In this document: one piece after another, positions 10,694-22,303 of the stretch | Position numbering within the stretch: the stretch's first letter is position 1 | How the letters are laid out: the number at the start of each line of letters is the position of its first letter | The notes under the pieces: generated by a model | Told to the model about the DNA's origin: nothing | The model's input: the letters and a program-made list of their open reading frames with translations, nothing else | Database searches by the model: none | Made by a program: the position numbers and the translations under genes | NCBI GenBank assembly: GCA_022749755.1 | Contig: CM040446.1 | Coordinates: forward strand, 6,750,966-6,814,965 | Direction of reading: 5' to 3' | Source: Azadirachta indica | Lineage: Eukaryota > Streptophyta > Magnoliopsida > Sapindales > Meliaceae | DNA: 64,000 nucleotides

Positions 10694-13139
10694 AAATAAA
10701 CATAGTTAGGAAGACTCTTCCGAGGTCTCTCTTTTCTTCCCTTCATTTCCCTCGTTTGACACTTTCATTTACCTCTCTTTCTCCTCATCAGAGATAGAGA
10801 TTTTCTCCATCTTCCATAAAACATTTATGCTTTCTTTTTGTTTTTGGTTACTCTTTTCTTACTAAAAGCATATTTCCACCTAAATTTAAATTTATTATAG
10901 TATATTTCTATTTGATAAATTTTTTCTACTTAACGATGGTTTATTTCTACTTATCTCTGGATCTATAGTAGTTTTATAGTTTTTTGTTTGATTATATTAT
11001 TGTGGTAGGTTTCTCTTATAGATTTGCAGGTTTTTTGAGGTATGAAGATAAATTTGATAAGGTTATCTTCCAGATTTGAGATTTTTTCTACTACAACAAA
11101 TATATTGTTGGAGATTTATTGTAATATCAATCAGAAAGATCAACGATAAGAAAAGAGAACAGTACTAAGGAGCTATGAAGAATCTTTCTAAAAAGATCTA
11201 ACTTCAAATTTATCTTCTGTATTTTAAAGTTTATTAGCTTGTTAAACTCTTCGAAAACACCAACTGTCAAGATATTTTGTTATTTTCTCCTTATTCTTCA
11301 GTAGATTTAATAAATTTAAGATCTGTCTGATTATTTATTATAATTACTTTTTATAGTATCGTAATTTTTGGCCTAATTCTTCTTCTGATGATCGATTCAA
11401 CCTCTGTTATAGCCATTTCTATACATTCAATATACTCCATGAATAGAGGAATACATAGAGTTAAACATAGTAAAATAAGAAATTAAAAGATTTTGTTGAA
11501 ATTGTTCGTTTGGAAATTTCCCGAAAAGCTAATCATAGGTTCTTCTCTCCATCGGAACAATAGGGCCATTATGCTCATTATTAAACTTGTTGAAGAGATG
11601 AAATAAAACCAAAGTATATCTTTTCTGCACCTATTGGTGTCAATCTACTGTTGTAATCTTTCCTTATATGGAATGAAGGTTTTATGTTATTGCTTTCAAA
11701 TAAAAAAAAAAATCTCACAGGTGATTTTGAAATTTTTTATGAATAGTTTAGAATTAACGTAGATTTAAAAAATAATTTATTTTTATGAACGTTTGTTATT
11801 AAAAATAATTACAATATAACTATATGAGTAATATATTTTAAATAAATATATTGTATTTTACTTAATTTTAAAGGTTTCATAGTAAATTTTATTAGTTATT
11901 GTTGCCTAAAAGTATAATAGTTGTTTTTTAATAAATTAAGACTTTTTATCATGTTTTTTTAAATCATTACGATCAATAATAGTATTAGGTCAGACTTTTG
12001 GGATTAGAAAGATTTCTACCCTTTTGAGAAGAAGATAATCATTCAATTGATATTGTTTTCGTTATTTTCTAATTTAATTATTACATAATGTTATTTCTAT
12101 TTCTAACCAATTGCTAAAAAGAATTGCTGATTTAATTAACAGATGCATGACGAAATTTATTGAATATATGTAAGTTTCAGTTTGGTTAAAATTTACATTA
12201 CATCTTACAACTATTAGGCATGTTTGATTTGAAATTTTGAAAGGAGAAAGAAAGGGGAAGAAGAAAGAAAACAAATAGAAAAAGGAAAGGAATAGAAAAG
12301 GGAATAATATTCCTTTATCTGATTAAAACAAGTAATTATAGAGGGAAAACAATTTATTCTATTTCTCTTAAACCAAAAAGTTCTTTATTTAGAAATTAAT
12401 TATATATTCTTTAATAAATTTTAATTTCCTATTACTTTCATTTCTAAATATAGTTTAATTTACTCTTAAAATTTTAACACTAAAACATCAATTTATTCCA
12501 TAATTTAGTATGATAAATTAAAAAATAAAAATAGTCAATTATTCACAAACATTATAATAGCAATAAAACTTAGCTTTAACTATAAAATTAGTAAGAGTTT
12601 ATTAAATGATTAACTTGCATATTAGAAATTAAATTATAATTATCAAATAAATATAATTAGTTATATACATATTAACAAATAAGTATGAAGTATAACATAA
12701 ATTGAAAGTGGCAATAAGCCTGATACATCCTCCTTGTTTGAGCAAATTCTCCTGATCTCCTTATTATTTTGAAAATACCTCAAAACTCCTTCGATGTTAC
12801 TTCTATTAATGAAAAAGTTTAATATAGTAATTTATCCCAGATTGCTTGCATTAGTGAACAAATTTTAAATGCACGTTAGAAATGATCATAATATAATTTG
12901 ATTTTTATCCAATATTTGTATCAATTTCTAAAAGAATTTTCTACCACAAATAAAAATATAATTTCACATTTATCCATAAAATTAAAAACAACAAAAAGAG
13001 AAGAAAAGGGATCTGGGTTCTTCTTTGACTTTGTTTGTTTTCTCGCTTGCATCTTCTTCTTTTTGGTTCTTCTTCCCCTTCACCTTTGTTTCTTTCCTCA
13101 TAGTCTCTTTTCGTTTTCTTTGTTTATATTGACCAACCA
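10694..13139. other. Intergenic spacer with a poly-A-tailed relic, unit Q
   Basis: No intact gene. About 11085-11712 is a non-coding relic that ends in tttatgttattgctttcaaa followed by an A run, like the 3' end of a LINE or a retrocopy. From 12000 to 13139 the DNA is AT-rich. A 66-codon minus-strand frame at 12074-12274 recurs in units R, S and T but looks low-complexity and unsupported. Confidence 0.4.
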
Positions 13140-14844
13140 GTGAAGTGAATAAGGCTCCTCTTGGGGTGAAGGCTTCTTGAATTATTTTAGATCACAAGAA
13201 ATGATGGACATGGATAGGGCAAGCATTGTACTGGTTCTCGCGGAAGGATAAGGCTAAGCAAAATAAGACTATGAGAGTCTTATGTCTCTTTGTGTGGGAG
13301 ACAAAAGCTACAGTAGCTTCTTCTATTATTTATATTATATATATTTGTAAGGGTTCAGCCCAATTGCGAAGTTCTCATAAGTGAATTTCTGGCTTACTTG
13401 AGTTTGTTATCCTTTTAGGTAAACCGCCCCCTACCCTATTATTCATTCAATAGGCAGGCAGGGAAGCCTAAAGAGTTCCACTTCTTCTCTTTAATTGGTA
13501 TGTATAACTGCTTATTCCACTACTGAAATAAAAAGAAAGTCAAGCAGATGCTCGTAACATGAATAAAGACCAGTGATTCATCCAATCAATCAATCAATAA
13601 GGATCGAAGTGGTCATAAGAAAGGACTTGCCTAGCCTTTTGGCCAGTAATAGAGGAAGAAAGAGGCCTATAACTGGTCAGTAGAAAGTCGAGTCCAGAAA
13701 GTTAGAGATAGGAAAGCATACAAAGTGAACTTCCTTCCTATTCAATTATTTTTCATAAATGTTTTAAGAAAAATTAGAAAGCAACTCGACGGAGGAAGCA
13801 AGAAAGGCAGTTAAACAAAGAAAAGAAAAGTAGGTTTTAGATATTAAACTAAAGAGATTTTAGTCTAAGACTTGAAACTAGCAACTATTAGATCCTTACT
13901 AGATCGCATGACATAACTAAAACATAGCACGTAAAAAGGGATACGTAAAAAGACCCAATTGGATGGATAGAAGCTTGGTTATAGGGGATGCTATAGCGAA
14001 GGCTGAGAATTCTCTCTATCCAAGTACAGCTACTATTTTTTAAGCACCCCTAAGAGTTCTAGTGAAAGCTATCCTTCTAGGGACCTCTCTTATCTGCCAA
14101 CTTATGATGTCAGCGAAAAAAGGCCACTAAATAGATCTCCATCATATCTATCTTCAAATCTATTCTGTGGAAAAGCAGTGAGGCGATCGACCAAATACCC
14201 AGCTTATGACCCGAAATGAGAAGTTACGCTTCTCTGACTATTGCTGAACCTTTTAGTTAGATCTTTAGAGAAAGATGGAAAGAAATAGGTGGCTATGCAA
14301 GGGCCCAATAAGCCATTGAAGACTAACTAAGGCTAATCCACTATAGCCTTCATAATGGCAAATCCCTAGTCAAGAGGAATAGTTGAGCTAGAACATTAAT
14401 CCTACAAAGAGTTGAGTTCCTAATTCCTGAAGCTTCTCTATTTAACGAAATGGGGGCTTGGGCTGAAGGATGGGCTTTTAACAACAATCATCTTGCACTT
14501 TGTTCACTACCACCTATCAGACATCAAACTAATTAGCTAACTTACCCGTAATGACCTAATTGCTAATAAAGTAGACTTGCTTACTTGAGAAAGCTCTTTT
14601 TCCTTGCAACATGATTATCAAAATTGCATTGGCTTTCCCCTGTGTCACTGACATCTCAATTAAAGCTCACTCGATGCCTAGAATCTAGACTTAGGTAGAC
14701 CATGGTAACTTGGCGAGCCACTTACTCATGAGATCTAACCTTGCATCCCATAACTCAACCTACTTTCTCTTTTTTTTTTTTGTTTTAGACTTGGATCAAG
14801 GGACCCAACTCCATATTCCTACTCGAAGATATGGTCATCTGGGC
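13140..14844. other. Probable mitochondrial-type DNA insertion, unit Q
   Basis: Base composition changes here: far fewer A/T runs and many mixed words, with broken frames scattered through it. The style resembles plant mitochondrial intergenic DNA; one broken frame (about 13967-14190) reads as an ORF that is longer in unit U (61334-61609). No recognisable mitochondrial gene or tRNA is seen, so the origin is an inference. It ends in a pyrimidine run and then joins a retroelement integrase tail. Confidence 0.4.
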
Positions 14845-15261
14845 ATGTCACCTTATAAACTTGTTTTTGAAAAGGCATGTCACCTATCTGTGGAATTAGA
14901 ACATAAAGCTTTCTGAGCCATTGAAATGCTTAATTTTAACCTAAGCAAAGTAAGATCGTTGAGAAAAATCTAATTAGATAAGGTGTTTCATGATAAGCAC
15001 ATCATAACAAAATCATTTGAACCTTCATAAAAAGTTCTTTTGTCTGATTCAAGATTGCATCTATTTTTTGGAAAACTTTGTTCAAAATGGACAGGTCCTT
15101 TCATTGTCAAGACGATTTGTCCATATGGTGCAGATGAGATTGAAAACCCAAAAAGTAGCAATATTTTTAAAGTTATTGGACGCCCTTTAAAGCCATTCTT
15201 TAAGAATTTTCCAAGTAAGCTAAAGTCTATCACTCTGAATGAAACTATTTACAACACTTGA
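14845..15261 (+). pseudogene. Integrase C-terminal remnant of the old retroelement, unit R
   Basis: Matches the last part of the young integrase (from M-S-P-Y to the L-N-E-x-x-Y-N-T end). It contains in-frame stops and an internal deletion of about 20 codons shared with unit S. The start is a fusion to the mitochondrial-type DNA; everything 5' of this point (LTR, gag, protease, RT) is missing. Confidence 0.85.
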
Positions 15262-15470
15262 CGATTTTTTTGTTATATATACATTACTTGTTTTCTTGTG
15301 TTATTATTTTATTGATTTCATTTTTGTTTTTAGTTGCTTTCCCAGTCAACTGGCAGATAACGATACTCCGTGAATCTTCAAGTCAGTTCTTTCAATTGCT
15401 TACAATTATTGATACCCAAAAAATAAAAATTCTCTCTCATTTATTTTTCTTTTCATTTCTTCTTTTCATT

Positions 15471-15605
15471 ATGGATGTCATTCTTTCTAGATTGCAAACA
15501 TATTTTCCTTCTTTTCCTAAAGATGTTCTACTAAAAATGTACGCAGTTAGGTATGCAAAATTAAGAATGCTTATGCTTAACGGCATTCTTGAAGATGTGC
15601 ATTGA
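15471..15605 (+). pseudogene. ORF-X of the old retroelement, unit R
   Basis: A 44-residue frame starting MDVILSRLQTYF, the same unrecognised ORF as at 25253-25387. It ends with the TGA shared by most copies. Confidence 0.5.
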
Positions 15606-15767
15606 ATAATTGAAGCAAAGATATGTTTAGCAAGTGAGTTTTCTAATTCATTTGTTTCATACATGCCTAAACATGCCTGGCTTAGGTTAGAGCTCTTTTG
15701 CAAAGAAACGAAGAGCGAAAATATTACAAGTATGTTATAAATGTGCACGATCAACTTGTAACAAGGG

Positions 15768-16097
15768 ATGTTGTTCCCTAGGGATAGACTGAGTAACAAA
15801 GAAGTTAAAATTCAATTCATTAAGGATGGACTGAGTAACGAGTCTTTAAATAATATTCTACTGACTCTTGAGACACATTCTAGTGGATATGTGCAACGTA
15901 AAATTCTCAATTTGTACACGCAATTTCAAAAAGAACATGATCGTTATTGTCTTGGGAATCTAACTTTAAAAGACCTTATTTGCCAATTTATAAGAAAATT
16001 GGATAGGAAGCCAATTCTCGACCCTTAAAGGGCGTTTAAGCCGTTACTGGACGTAAAATTAGAGGAAGATGTGAGACACAATCACAACTATCTGTAA
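15768..16097 (+). pseudogene. ORF-Y of the old retroelement, unit R
   Basis: Frame with I-Q-F-I-K-D-G-L-S and L-E-T-H-S-S-G-Y-V-Q motifs. It is interrupted by a stop at 16026-16028 where other copies read W or Y, then continues to the conserved end at 16097. Confidence 0.55.
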
Positions 16098-16321
16098 ATA
16101 TTAATTTTCAGCTATCATTCTTGAAAATTTTTAGATTCTAATATTAGTTGTTATCTTCGACATTTTTAAGTTTTTTAAATTCAAACTTTTGTGACAACAG
16201 CTGGCATACCCTTGTTGGTTTAGTTAATGCATTTTTTGCTTAAGTTGTATAAATACAGCACCTCAACTTCTCTATTTATATATAAAATTTGAATCACTGA
16301 CAAGAGTAAAAGATTACAAAA

Positions 16322-16969
16322 ATGGAAGGAGCTTTTGTTCATCAATTTAAAACTATTTGTGTTTTGTATGAGTCAAGTCTTGGGAAAGGTGAAGAGTTTG
16401 TAAAAGTAGCAAACAACCTCGGTCGAGTTTTAATTGAGTGAAAACTTAACCCAATATATGTAGAAGGAAACCTTAGGTTAATGGGGTGTGTGTCAACTGT
16501 TGCACATGTAGGAGGAAGTAAAGTTGTAGGTGTTACACCAAAGGCTTTATCTGCAGGTAACATCATTGGCAAAACGATTGGAGAGGAATTAATGGTCTCA
16601 AAAATGCATGAAACAATTGCTAAAATGCTTAATTTTGCAGATGCTTTTATTGCCTTACCAGGTGGTTTTGGGACCTTAGAGGAAATTTTAAGTTACATAC
16701 TGGGCACAACTCACCATTCACCAAAAACCCATAAGATTGCTAAATATTAATGGTTTATTTAACAAGTTGTTATCTTTTCTTGATCATGCTATAGAACAAA
16801 ACTTTATTTCATAGACAACTCGTAAACTCCTCATTTCTGCTCCAACAACTAATGACTTGATCCATCAATTGCAGAATTTTGTCCATGAACTAGACCAAAC
16901 AATGGCACGATTATAATGGTCAAGTAAAAGCAGTAAAAACGTAAGTTGGATTTGTTGCTTCAATTGTAA
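16322..16969 (+). pseudogene. LOG pseudogene of the old retroelement, unit R
   Basis: Starts MEGAFVHQFKTICV and still reads the PGGFGTLEE signature, but is broken by a TGA at 16438-16440 (where the intact copy has R), a frameshift after the signature, a TAG in place of a glutamine codon (F-I-S-stop) and a TAA near the C-terminus. The last two stops are shared by the LOG copies in units S, T and U and so predate the amplification. Confidence 0.9.
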
Positions 16970-17844
16970 CTTTTCTTATTTTTTTACTCATTGCATTTTA
17001 TTATTTTTTTTAGTTATTTTTGCTTATGTTTGTTTCAGGTTTTACTTGTTTTTCAATAACTACCATTTCAGGTAATATTCTCTACATTGTACTCTCTGCA
17101 TTCAAACATTCAAGACAATGTTGCAATCTGGTTAGGGGGAATGTAATTGATATAAGTAGTCATTTTTATGTCACTAGAAAAAGAAAAAAAAAACCCTTTT
17201 AGATTCATAAATTGTAAAGATGGTAGAGTAGGGAGTAATCTTACTCTTGAGACACATCCTAGTAGATATGTATTATCATTTGTTTTGATTTTTGAATATC
17301 ATAATAAAGGATTTATCATTCACTTCCTTTTGAATTGATCAAATCTATAGACTCCCACATCATCATCATATAAAAAATTCTATTCAGATACTCAATCAAT
17401 AAGTATTCATAAACTATCTTTCATATACACACTTTGATACATGATTATGGATAACATATTAGAGTTTTACAATATTTGAGTTCCTTTGTTTTATTAAGGG
17501 TGCAACTAAGAGCTCTTTTGTTTTACGTAATAATCGAGCTTCTTACCTAATCAGCAGTGAATGTTTATGTAAAACGATAAAGTTTTGGTATGAATAAGTT
17601 CGTAACCTTAACTCGAGTAATTAGTCCGTATGGGTGTTTTAACACCTAATACCCGAAGGCCAACTAATCTAAGAGTTATTGGCCAAAAGCTCGCTACGTG
17701 GGTTAATATTAGGCCAAAATAATTTTTGCCCAAAAAAGTTTACCTTGACAAAATTTAGAACTAATATTGTTTTATCCCAATTAAATCTCAAAATGTGTAT
17801 TAGTTACAAAAAGCACAAAAAGATGGTTTGTTAATAACTTGACT
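16970..17844 (+). other. 3' UTR of the old retroelement, left of the nested insertion
   Basis: Non-coding. It matches the first part of the young element's own 3' UTR and the complete old 3' UTRs in units S and T. It is cut at 17844 by the young element and resumes at 29294. The bases tgact at 17840-17844 are the left target duplication. Confidence 0.8.
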
Positions 17845-19250
17845 TGATGAATATTTAAAAGTATAGGTTTATCAAAAGAAATATTATGATTTACACTTAA
17901 TAATGTCCTTCTATTCCCCAATAATGAAGCATATTCCTTTATATTGAATTGTAAAACATGAATTGGACTAAATAATTGGTTTTGCGCAGGTTTCGTATAA
18001 TGAGCGTATCTTTCAATCCAAATTATCAATTGATACGATTCTTGGGCTAGACAAACATAAACTCATCATTTCACAACTTTGTAAGCCAAAGGTTGGACCA
18101 GTTCGAGCAATTAATGGGACGAAATTGGGCTTCAACAGAACTCAAGCACATCTTTGAACCAGCCCAACATGCTTCCGTATTTGGGCCGTATCTCCCAAAA
18201 TATGTAACGAAAAATTATATGGTTGAGTGATCTAGAAAGCTGAGAAAGGGATCTAAATTGTTTATTTTTTTGTACTTTCTCAAATTTCAACTGGTCAGTT
18301 ACCAAAAAGAGCTATCATTCTAGAAGGGCGGTGGAGAAATGCGACTTGAACATATCTGCCTATTTTCAACACAACTCATGGTCTAAAATAGAAATAAGAG
18401 CGAGATATAGACCACTAGAAAGATGAGTCATCCACCTACAACTTTGAAGAAGGATGTTTTACGAAATTCGGTGGTTTTCATGGTCAAAAAAATGTTGGAA
18501 GTTGGTAAAGCGTGATTAATTAGAAATTGACCAAATTATGTTCACACATGTGGAATGTCTTTTGTTTTATCTATATGAAGGAAGACGTGGAAGTGAGGAG
18601 GGAGATCAGTTTTGTTTTCCATTTCTATTTTATTGTTGTAATTTGAACTTCAATTAAATGATGTATTTCTAATTTCGTAATTAGGGTTAAGGGTGAACTT
18701 TTGATGATTTTATAGTTTTGTTCTTTGATCTTTTGTTTTGCTCTTCATTGTTAATTTTTTATTGATTGAGTACTATATTTTGCAAGTGATTTTGAATTGT
18801 TAGAAACCTTGATTCATTGTTAACAAATGGTACATTGAATGCTTGGATATTTTCTACATATCAAGAGCAAGACAACTTATAGTGTTTCACCATCAACTAA
18901 AAGGTAAGTCTTTTGATTTCTTTGTGCTCAAATGTTTTGTTTTCATCATCCAATTAAGAATCACTTCTTTTGATTCTTAATTGTATTTTTCTTTAAAAAA
19001 AAAAAGGATCAAGAATAAATTCTATACAAATCATTAAAATGGATCCCTAATACCCTAATATATAAGAATATAGAATTTAAATTTGACAATAAGCAAATTC
19101 ACTCCATTGGAATATTCGGATTTGTAATATTTAGACCTTTGGACTTGTAGACTTAATATAACATATTCCCTGTGGACCGACACTCGGACTTCCGAACTTT
19201 ATTACTTGAGAAAACCTATACTTGGGAGTTACAACCTTTAAGTTGTAGCA
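17845..19250 (+). repeat. 5' LTR of young element B
   Basis: Begins TGATGAATA and ends GTAGCA. By eye it is about 98% identical to the 3' LTR, most differences being transitions, which indicates a fairly recent insertion. Confidence 0.92.
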
Positions 19251-19256
19251 AGTTTT

Positions 19257-19274
19257 TGGCGCCGTTGCCGGGGA
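19257..19274 (+). promoter_or_regulatory. Primer binding site, tRNA-Asp type
   Basis: TGGCGCCGTTGCCGGGGA lies 6 bases after the LTR and is complementary to the 3' end of plant tRNA-Asp, the primer used by Athila/Tat-type elements. Confidence 0.85.
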
Positions 19275-19331
19275 ATACGGTTTGTATAAAGTTTACTAGT
19301 TCTTGTTTAATTTTCTTTTACTAACTTTAAC

Positions 19332-19366
19332 CTCTAACTCTAACTCTAACTCTAACTCTAACTTCA
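19332..19366 (+). repeat. Short TCTAAC tandem repeat in the element leader
   Basis: About five hexamer steps (ctctaactctaact...) in the untranslated leader. It is similar in length to, but distinct from, the plant telomere unit. Confidence 0.6.
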
Positions 19367-19762
19367 ATATATATTTTTTTTAATTTACTTGTTGTTGTTT
19401 ATTTTTATTGGGAGACTCAGCCGCCCATTTATTTTTACATTATGGTTGGTTCTACATATACCACCTAATTTTTGTTCATGGAAGGCTTTGCCACCTTTCT
19501 TAATTTTTTCTATTACATATTGTGTTGTTATTTTCATTTACAATAATTTTATTAAGAGGAAGGTTATACCACCTCTTTTCTTTTTTTTATTTGTTTTATT
19601 GTGCTAACATTTTACTGTATTGTTTTTATTATTATTATTATTATTATTTTTATGCTTGGATGGTATCGTGATTCTCATTCTCATCGATTGGTGAAAGGTA
19701 ATTCTAAAACCTCCTTTGGAAATTTGTTTGATTCATCTTCAAACTCACACACAACTAACACT

Positions 19763-22303
19763 ATGGCTGAAAATGAAAGTATACAAGGAGAAAATAAAAA
19801 TCATCATGTTCGAACTATGCGTGAATATTTGCAACCTCCTCGAAATTCATCTCTTTCATGCTTTATTTTTCCGCTTAATGCAAATAACTTCAGATTTAAG
19901 CCCGGTATGATTCTTTTACTTCCTAATTTCCATGGCTTAGAGTCTGAGAGTCCTTATTTACATTTGAAAGAATTTGAGGAAGTATGTGCCACATTTATGG
20001 ATCAAACATGTAGTGAAGAAATAATTAAGCTAAAATTGTTTCCTTTTTCTTTAAAAGATAAAGCAAAAACATGGCTTAATTCATTAAGACCTAGATCTAT
20101 AGGCACATGGCAAGAAATGCAAACCAAGTTTTTAAAGCAATTTTTTCCAATACATAAAACGAATGCTTTCAAGAGACAAATTCAAAATTTTTGTCAAAAA
20201 GGAAATGAAACCTATTTTCAATGTTTGGAAAGATTTAAAGACTTGTTGAATTCATGCCCACACCATGGTTTTGAAAAATGGCGTACGATAAGTTTCTTTT
20301 ATGAAGGGTTAACACCAGAGACAAAACAATTTGTTAAAATAATGTGTAATGGTGAATTTTTAGACAAAGACCCAGAAGAAGCTTTAGAGTATTTAGATCA
20401 TTTAGCTGAGAACTCTCAATCCTGGCAAACCACTAGTTCCTCTGAAAATTCAATTAGATCTAATATGACTAGTTCTAATGGGGGTAAATATAATTTGAGT
20501 CAAGAAAATGATCTAAGTGCTAGAATTACAAATTTAACGAGAAAAATTAAAGCCATGGAATTAAGGAAAGTTAAAGAGGTCAAATCTGTGCATAATGATA
20601 AAATTTGTGAAATTTGTGAAGTCATGGGACATTTCACTCAAGATTGTCCAAATATTCCTATTTTTAAAGAAGTGTTGCATGACCAAGCAAATTCTATGAA
20701 TTCCTTCAAAAAGCCTTTTTCCTCTAATTCTCCATATTCTGAAACATACAATCCTGGATGGAGAAATCACCCAAATTTTAGTTGGAGAAATGATAATCAT
20801 GCCCATCCACCACCTCAAAGACCTTCAAATTTTTCATCATACCATTCACCACATTTGAAAACTCTTGAGGAAACATTGCAAACATTCATGCAAGGGCGAA
20901 CAAGCATAAACAATCAAACATCACAAGCCATTGATGATATCAAGAATACACTTTCAACATTGACCTTACCTTTGCGCAGTCAAGAGAAAGGTAAATTTCC
21001 TGCTCAACCACAGTCAAATCCAGTGGGTCAATTTCATGTAAGTGATTCTAACTCAAATGGCATACAGCACGAGAATGCCAACTCTATCACTACTCTCCGA
21101 AGTGGTAAAGTCATTGATAAAACCATTTCTTTGAAAGAGATTAAACCTAAAGAACCATCAAAATTAGTGAGTGAGGAAAATAATGTTGAACCTAAGATGT
21201 GTGATGTTAAAAAATGCCCTATCCCTGCTCTTTTTCCTCAAAAATTGCAACCAATTCAAAAGTTAAACCAAAATTCTGAAATTTTTGAACTTTTTAAGCA
21301 AGTCAAAATTAACATTTCTTTGTTAGATGTAATTAAGCAAGTTCCTTCTTATGCCAAATTTTTGAAAGATTTATGCACTATTAAAAGGAAGCTTAATGTT
21401 CAAAAGAAAGCATTTTTAACTGAGAATGTTAGTTCGATTATTCAACATAACACTCCACCAAAATATAAAGATCCTAGTTGTCCCATCATTTCTTGTGTAA
21501 TTGGAAACTTTAGGATAAACCATGCTTTACTTGATCTTGGTGCAAGTGTTAATTTGTTGCCATATTCAGTGTATGAGCAATTAGGTTTAGGTGAGCTTAA
21601 ACCTACATCTACAACACTTCAACTTGCTGATCGTTTTGTGAAAATACCACGAAGAATACTTGAGGATGTGTTAGTCCAAGTAGATAAATTTTACTTTCCT
21701 GTAGATTTTATTGTCTTAGACACACAACCTGTTTCTAACTCAAGCACCCAAATTCCTGTCATATTAGGACGTCCATTTCTTGCTACATCTAATGAAATAA
21801 TCAATTGTAGAAATGGAGTTCTAAAATTATACTTTGGAAACATGACATTGGAAATGAATGTGTTTAATATTTGCAAGCAACCTAGTGAAAATGATGACAT
21901 GCATGAAGTTAGTTATATCGAGGAACTCGTTCATGACTACTTTAATGTTTCATCTTTTTCTGATCCCTTGGATTCTTGTTTAAATGGTTGCAATGATTTC
22001 AATTTTGATGAAAATTTTGAAGTATCTCATATTTATTCTCTTTTAAAATCTTCTCAGGTTTCGGAAGTTAATGGATGGAGACCAAATTTTGAAGACTTAC
22101 CTCAACGAGCTGATAAACCGATGCCATCGAGTGTTCAACCACTAAAACTTGAATTGAAACCATTACCATCTGACCTCAAGTATGCTTTCTTGGGTGCTAA
22201 TGAAACTTTTCCGGTGATAATTTCTTCTAAACTCAATGCTCTTCAAGAATGTAAGTTACTCGAAATTCTAAGATTGCATAAATATGCCTTAGGATGGCAA
22301 TAG
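19763..22303 (+). CDS. Gag-protease polyprotein of young element B
   Basis: An open frame runs from 19601; the likely starts are ATG at 19652 or ATG at 19763 (M-A-E-N-E-S). The capsid-type gag domain lies at about 19960-20420 (motif F-P-F-S-L-K-D-K-A-K-T-W-L). A CCHC zinc knuckle C-E-I-C-(4)-H-(4)-C is at 20606-20647. An aspartic protease has D-L-G-A-S at 21533-21547 and I-L-G-R-P-F near 21760. The frame ends with L-G-W-Q-stop at 22303 where the RT linker should continue. Comparison of the two frames suggests one G was lost in TGG-GCA, making this a frameshift rather than a natural stop. Coat and maturation functions for a virus-like particle are inferred from the family. Confidence 0.88.
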   Translation: MAENESIQGENKNHHVRTMREYLQPPRNSSLSCFIFPLNANNFRFKPGMILLLPNFHGLESESPYLHLKEFEEVCATFMDQTCSEEIIKLKLFPFSLKDKAKTWLNSLRPRSIGTWQEMQTKFLKQFFPIHKTNAFKRQIQNFCQKGNETYFQCLERFKDLLNSCPHHGFEKWRTISFFYEGLTPETKQFVKIMCNGEFLDKDPEEALEYLDHLAENSQSWQTTSSSENSIRSNMTSSNGGKYNLSQENDLSARITNLTRKIKAMELRKVKEVKSVHNDKICEICEVMGHFTQDCPNIPIFKEVLHDQANSMNSFKKPFSSNSPYSETYNPGWRNHPNFSWRNDNHAHPPPQRPSNFSSYHSPHLKTLEETLQTFMQGRTSINNQTSQAIDDIKNTLSTLTLPLRSQEKGKFPAQPQSNPVGQFHVSDSNSNGIQHENANSITTLRSGKVIDKTISLKEIKPKEPSKLVSEENNVEPKMCDVKKCPIPALFPQKLQPIQKLNQNSEIFELFKQVKINISLLDVIKQVPSYAKFLKDLCTIKRKLNVQKKAFLTENVSSIIQHNTPPKYKDPSCPIISCVIGNFRINHALLDLGASVNLLPYSVYEQLGLGELKPTSTTLQLADRFVKIPRRILEDVLVQVDKFYFPVDFIVLDTQPVSNSSTQIPVILGRPFLATSNEIINCRNGVLKLYFGNMTLEMNVFNICKQPSENDDMHEVSYIEELVHDYFNVSSFSDPLDSCLNGCNDFNFDENFEVSHIYSLLKSSQVSEVNGWRPNFEDLPQRADKPMPSSVQPLKLELKPLPSDLKYAFLGANETFPVIISSKLNALQECKLLEILRLHKYALGWQ

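Noticed and set aside
12074..12274. A 66-codon minus-strand frame repeated in all units (12074, 35993, 48906, 59432)
   Set aside because: It is kept because the units are about 95% identical. It is rich in F/I/N from AT-rich DNA, has no recognisable motif and no promoter or splice support.
19251..19280. A tRNA gene suggested by the tRNA-Asp-like sequence
   Set aside because: Only the 3' end complement is present, placed right after the LTR; it is the primer binding site.
19332..19366. TCTAAC repeats as an interstitial telomere
   Set aside because: The unit is TCTAAC, not the plant telomere unit, and it is short and inside the retroelement leader.
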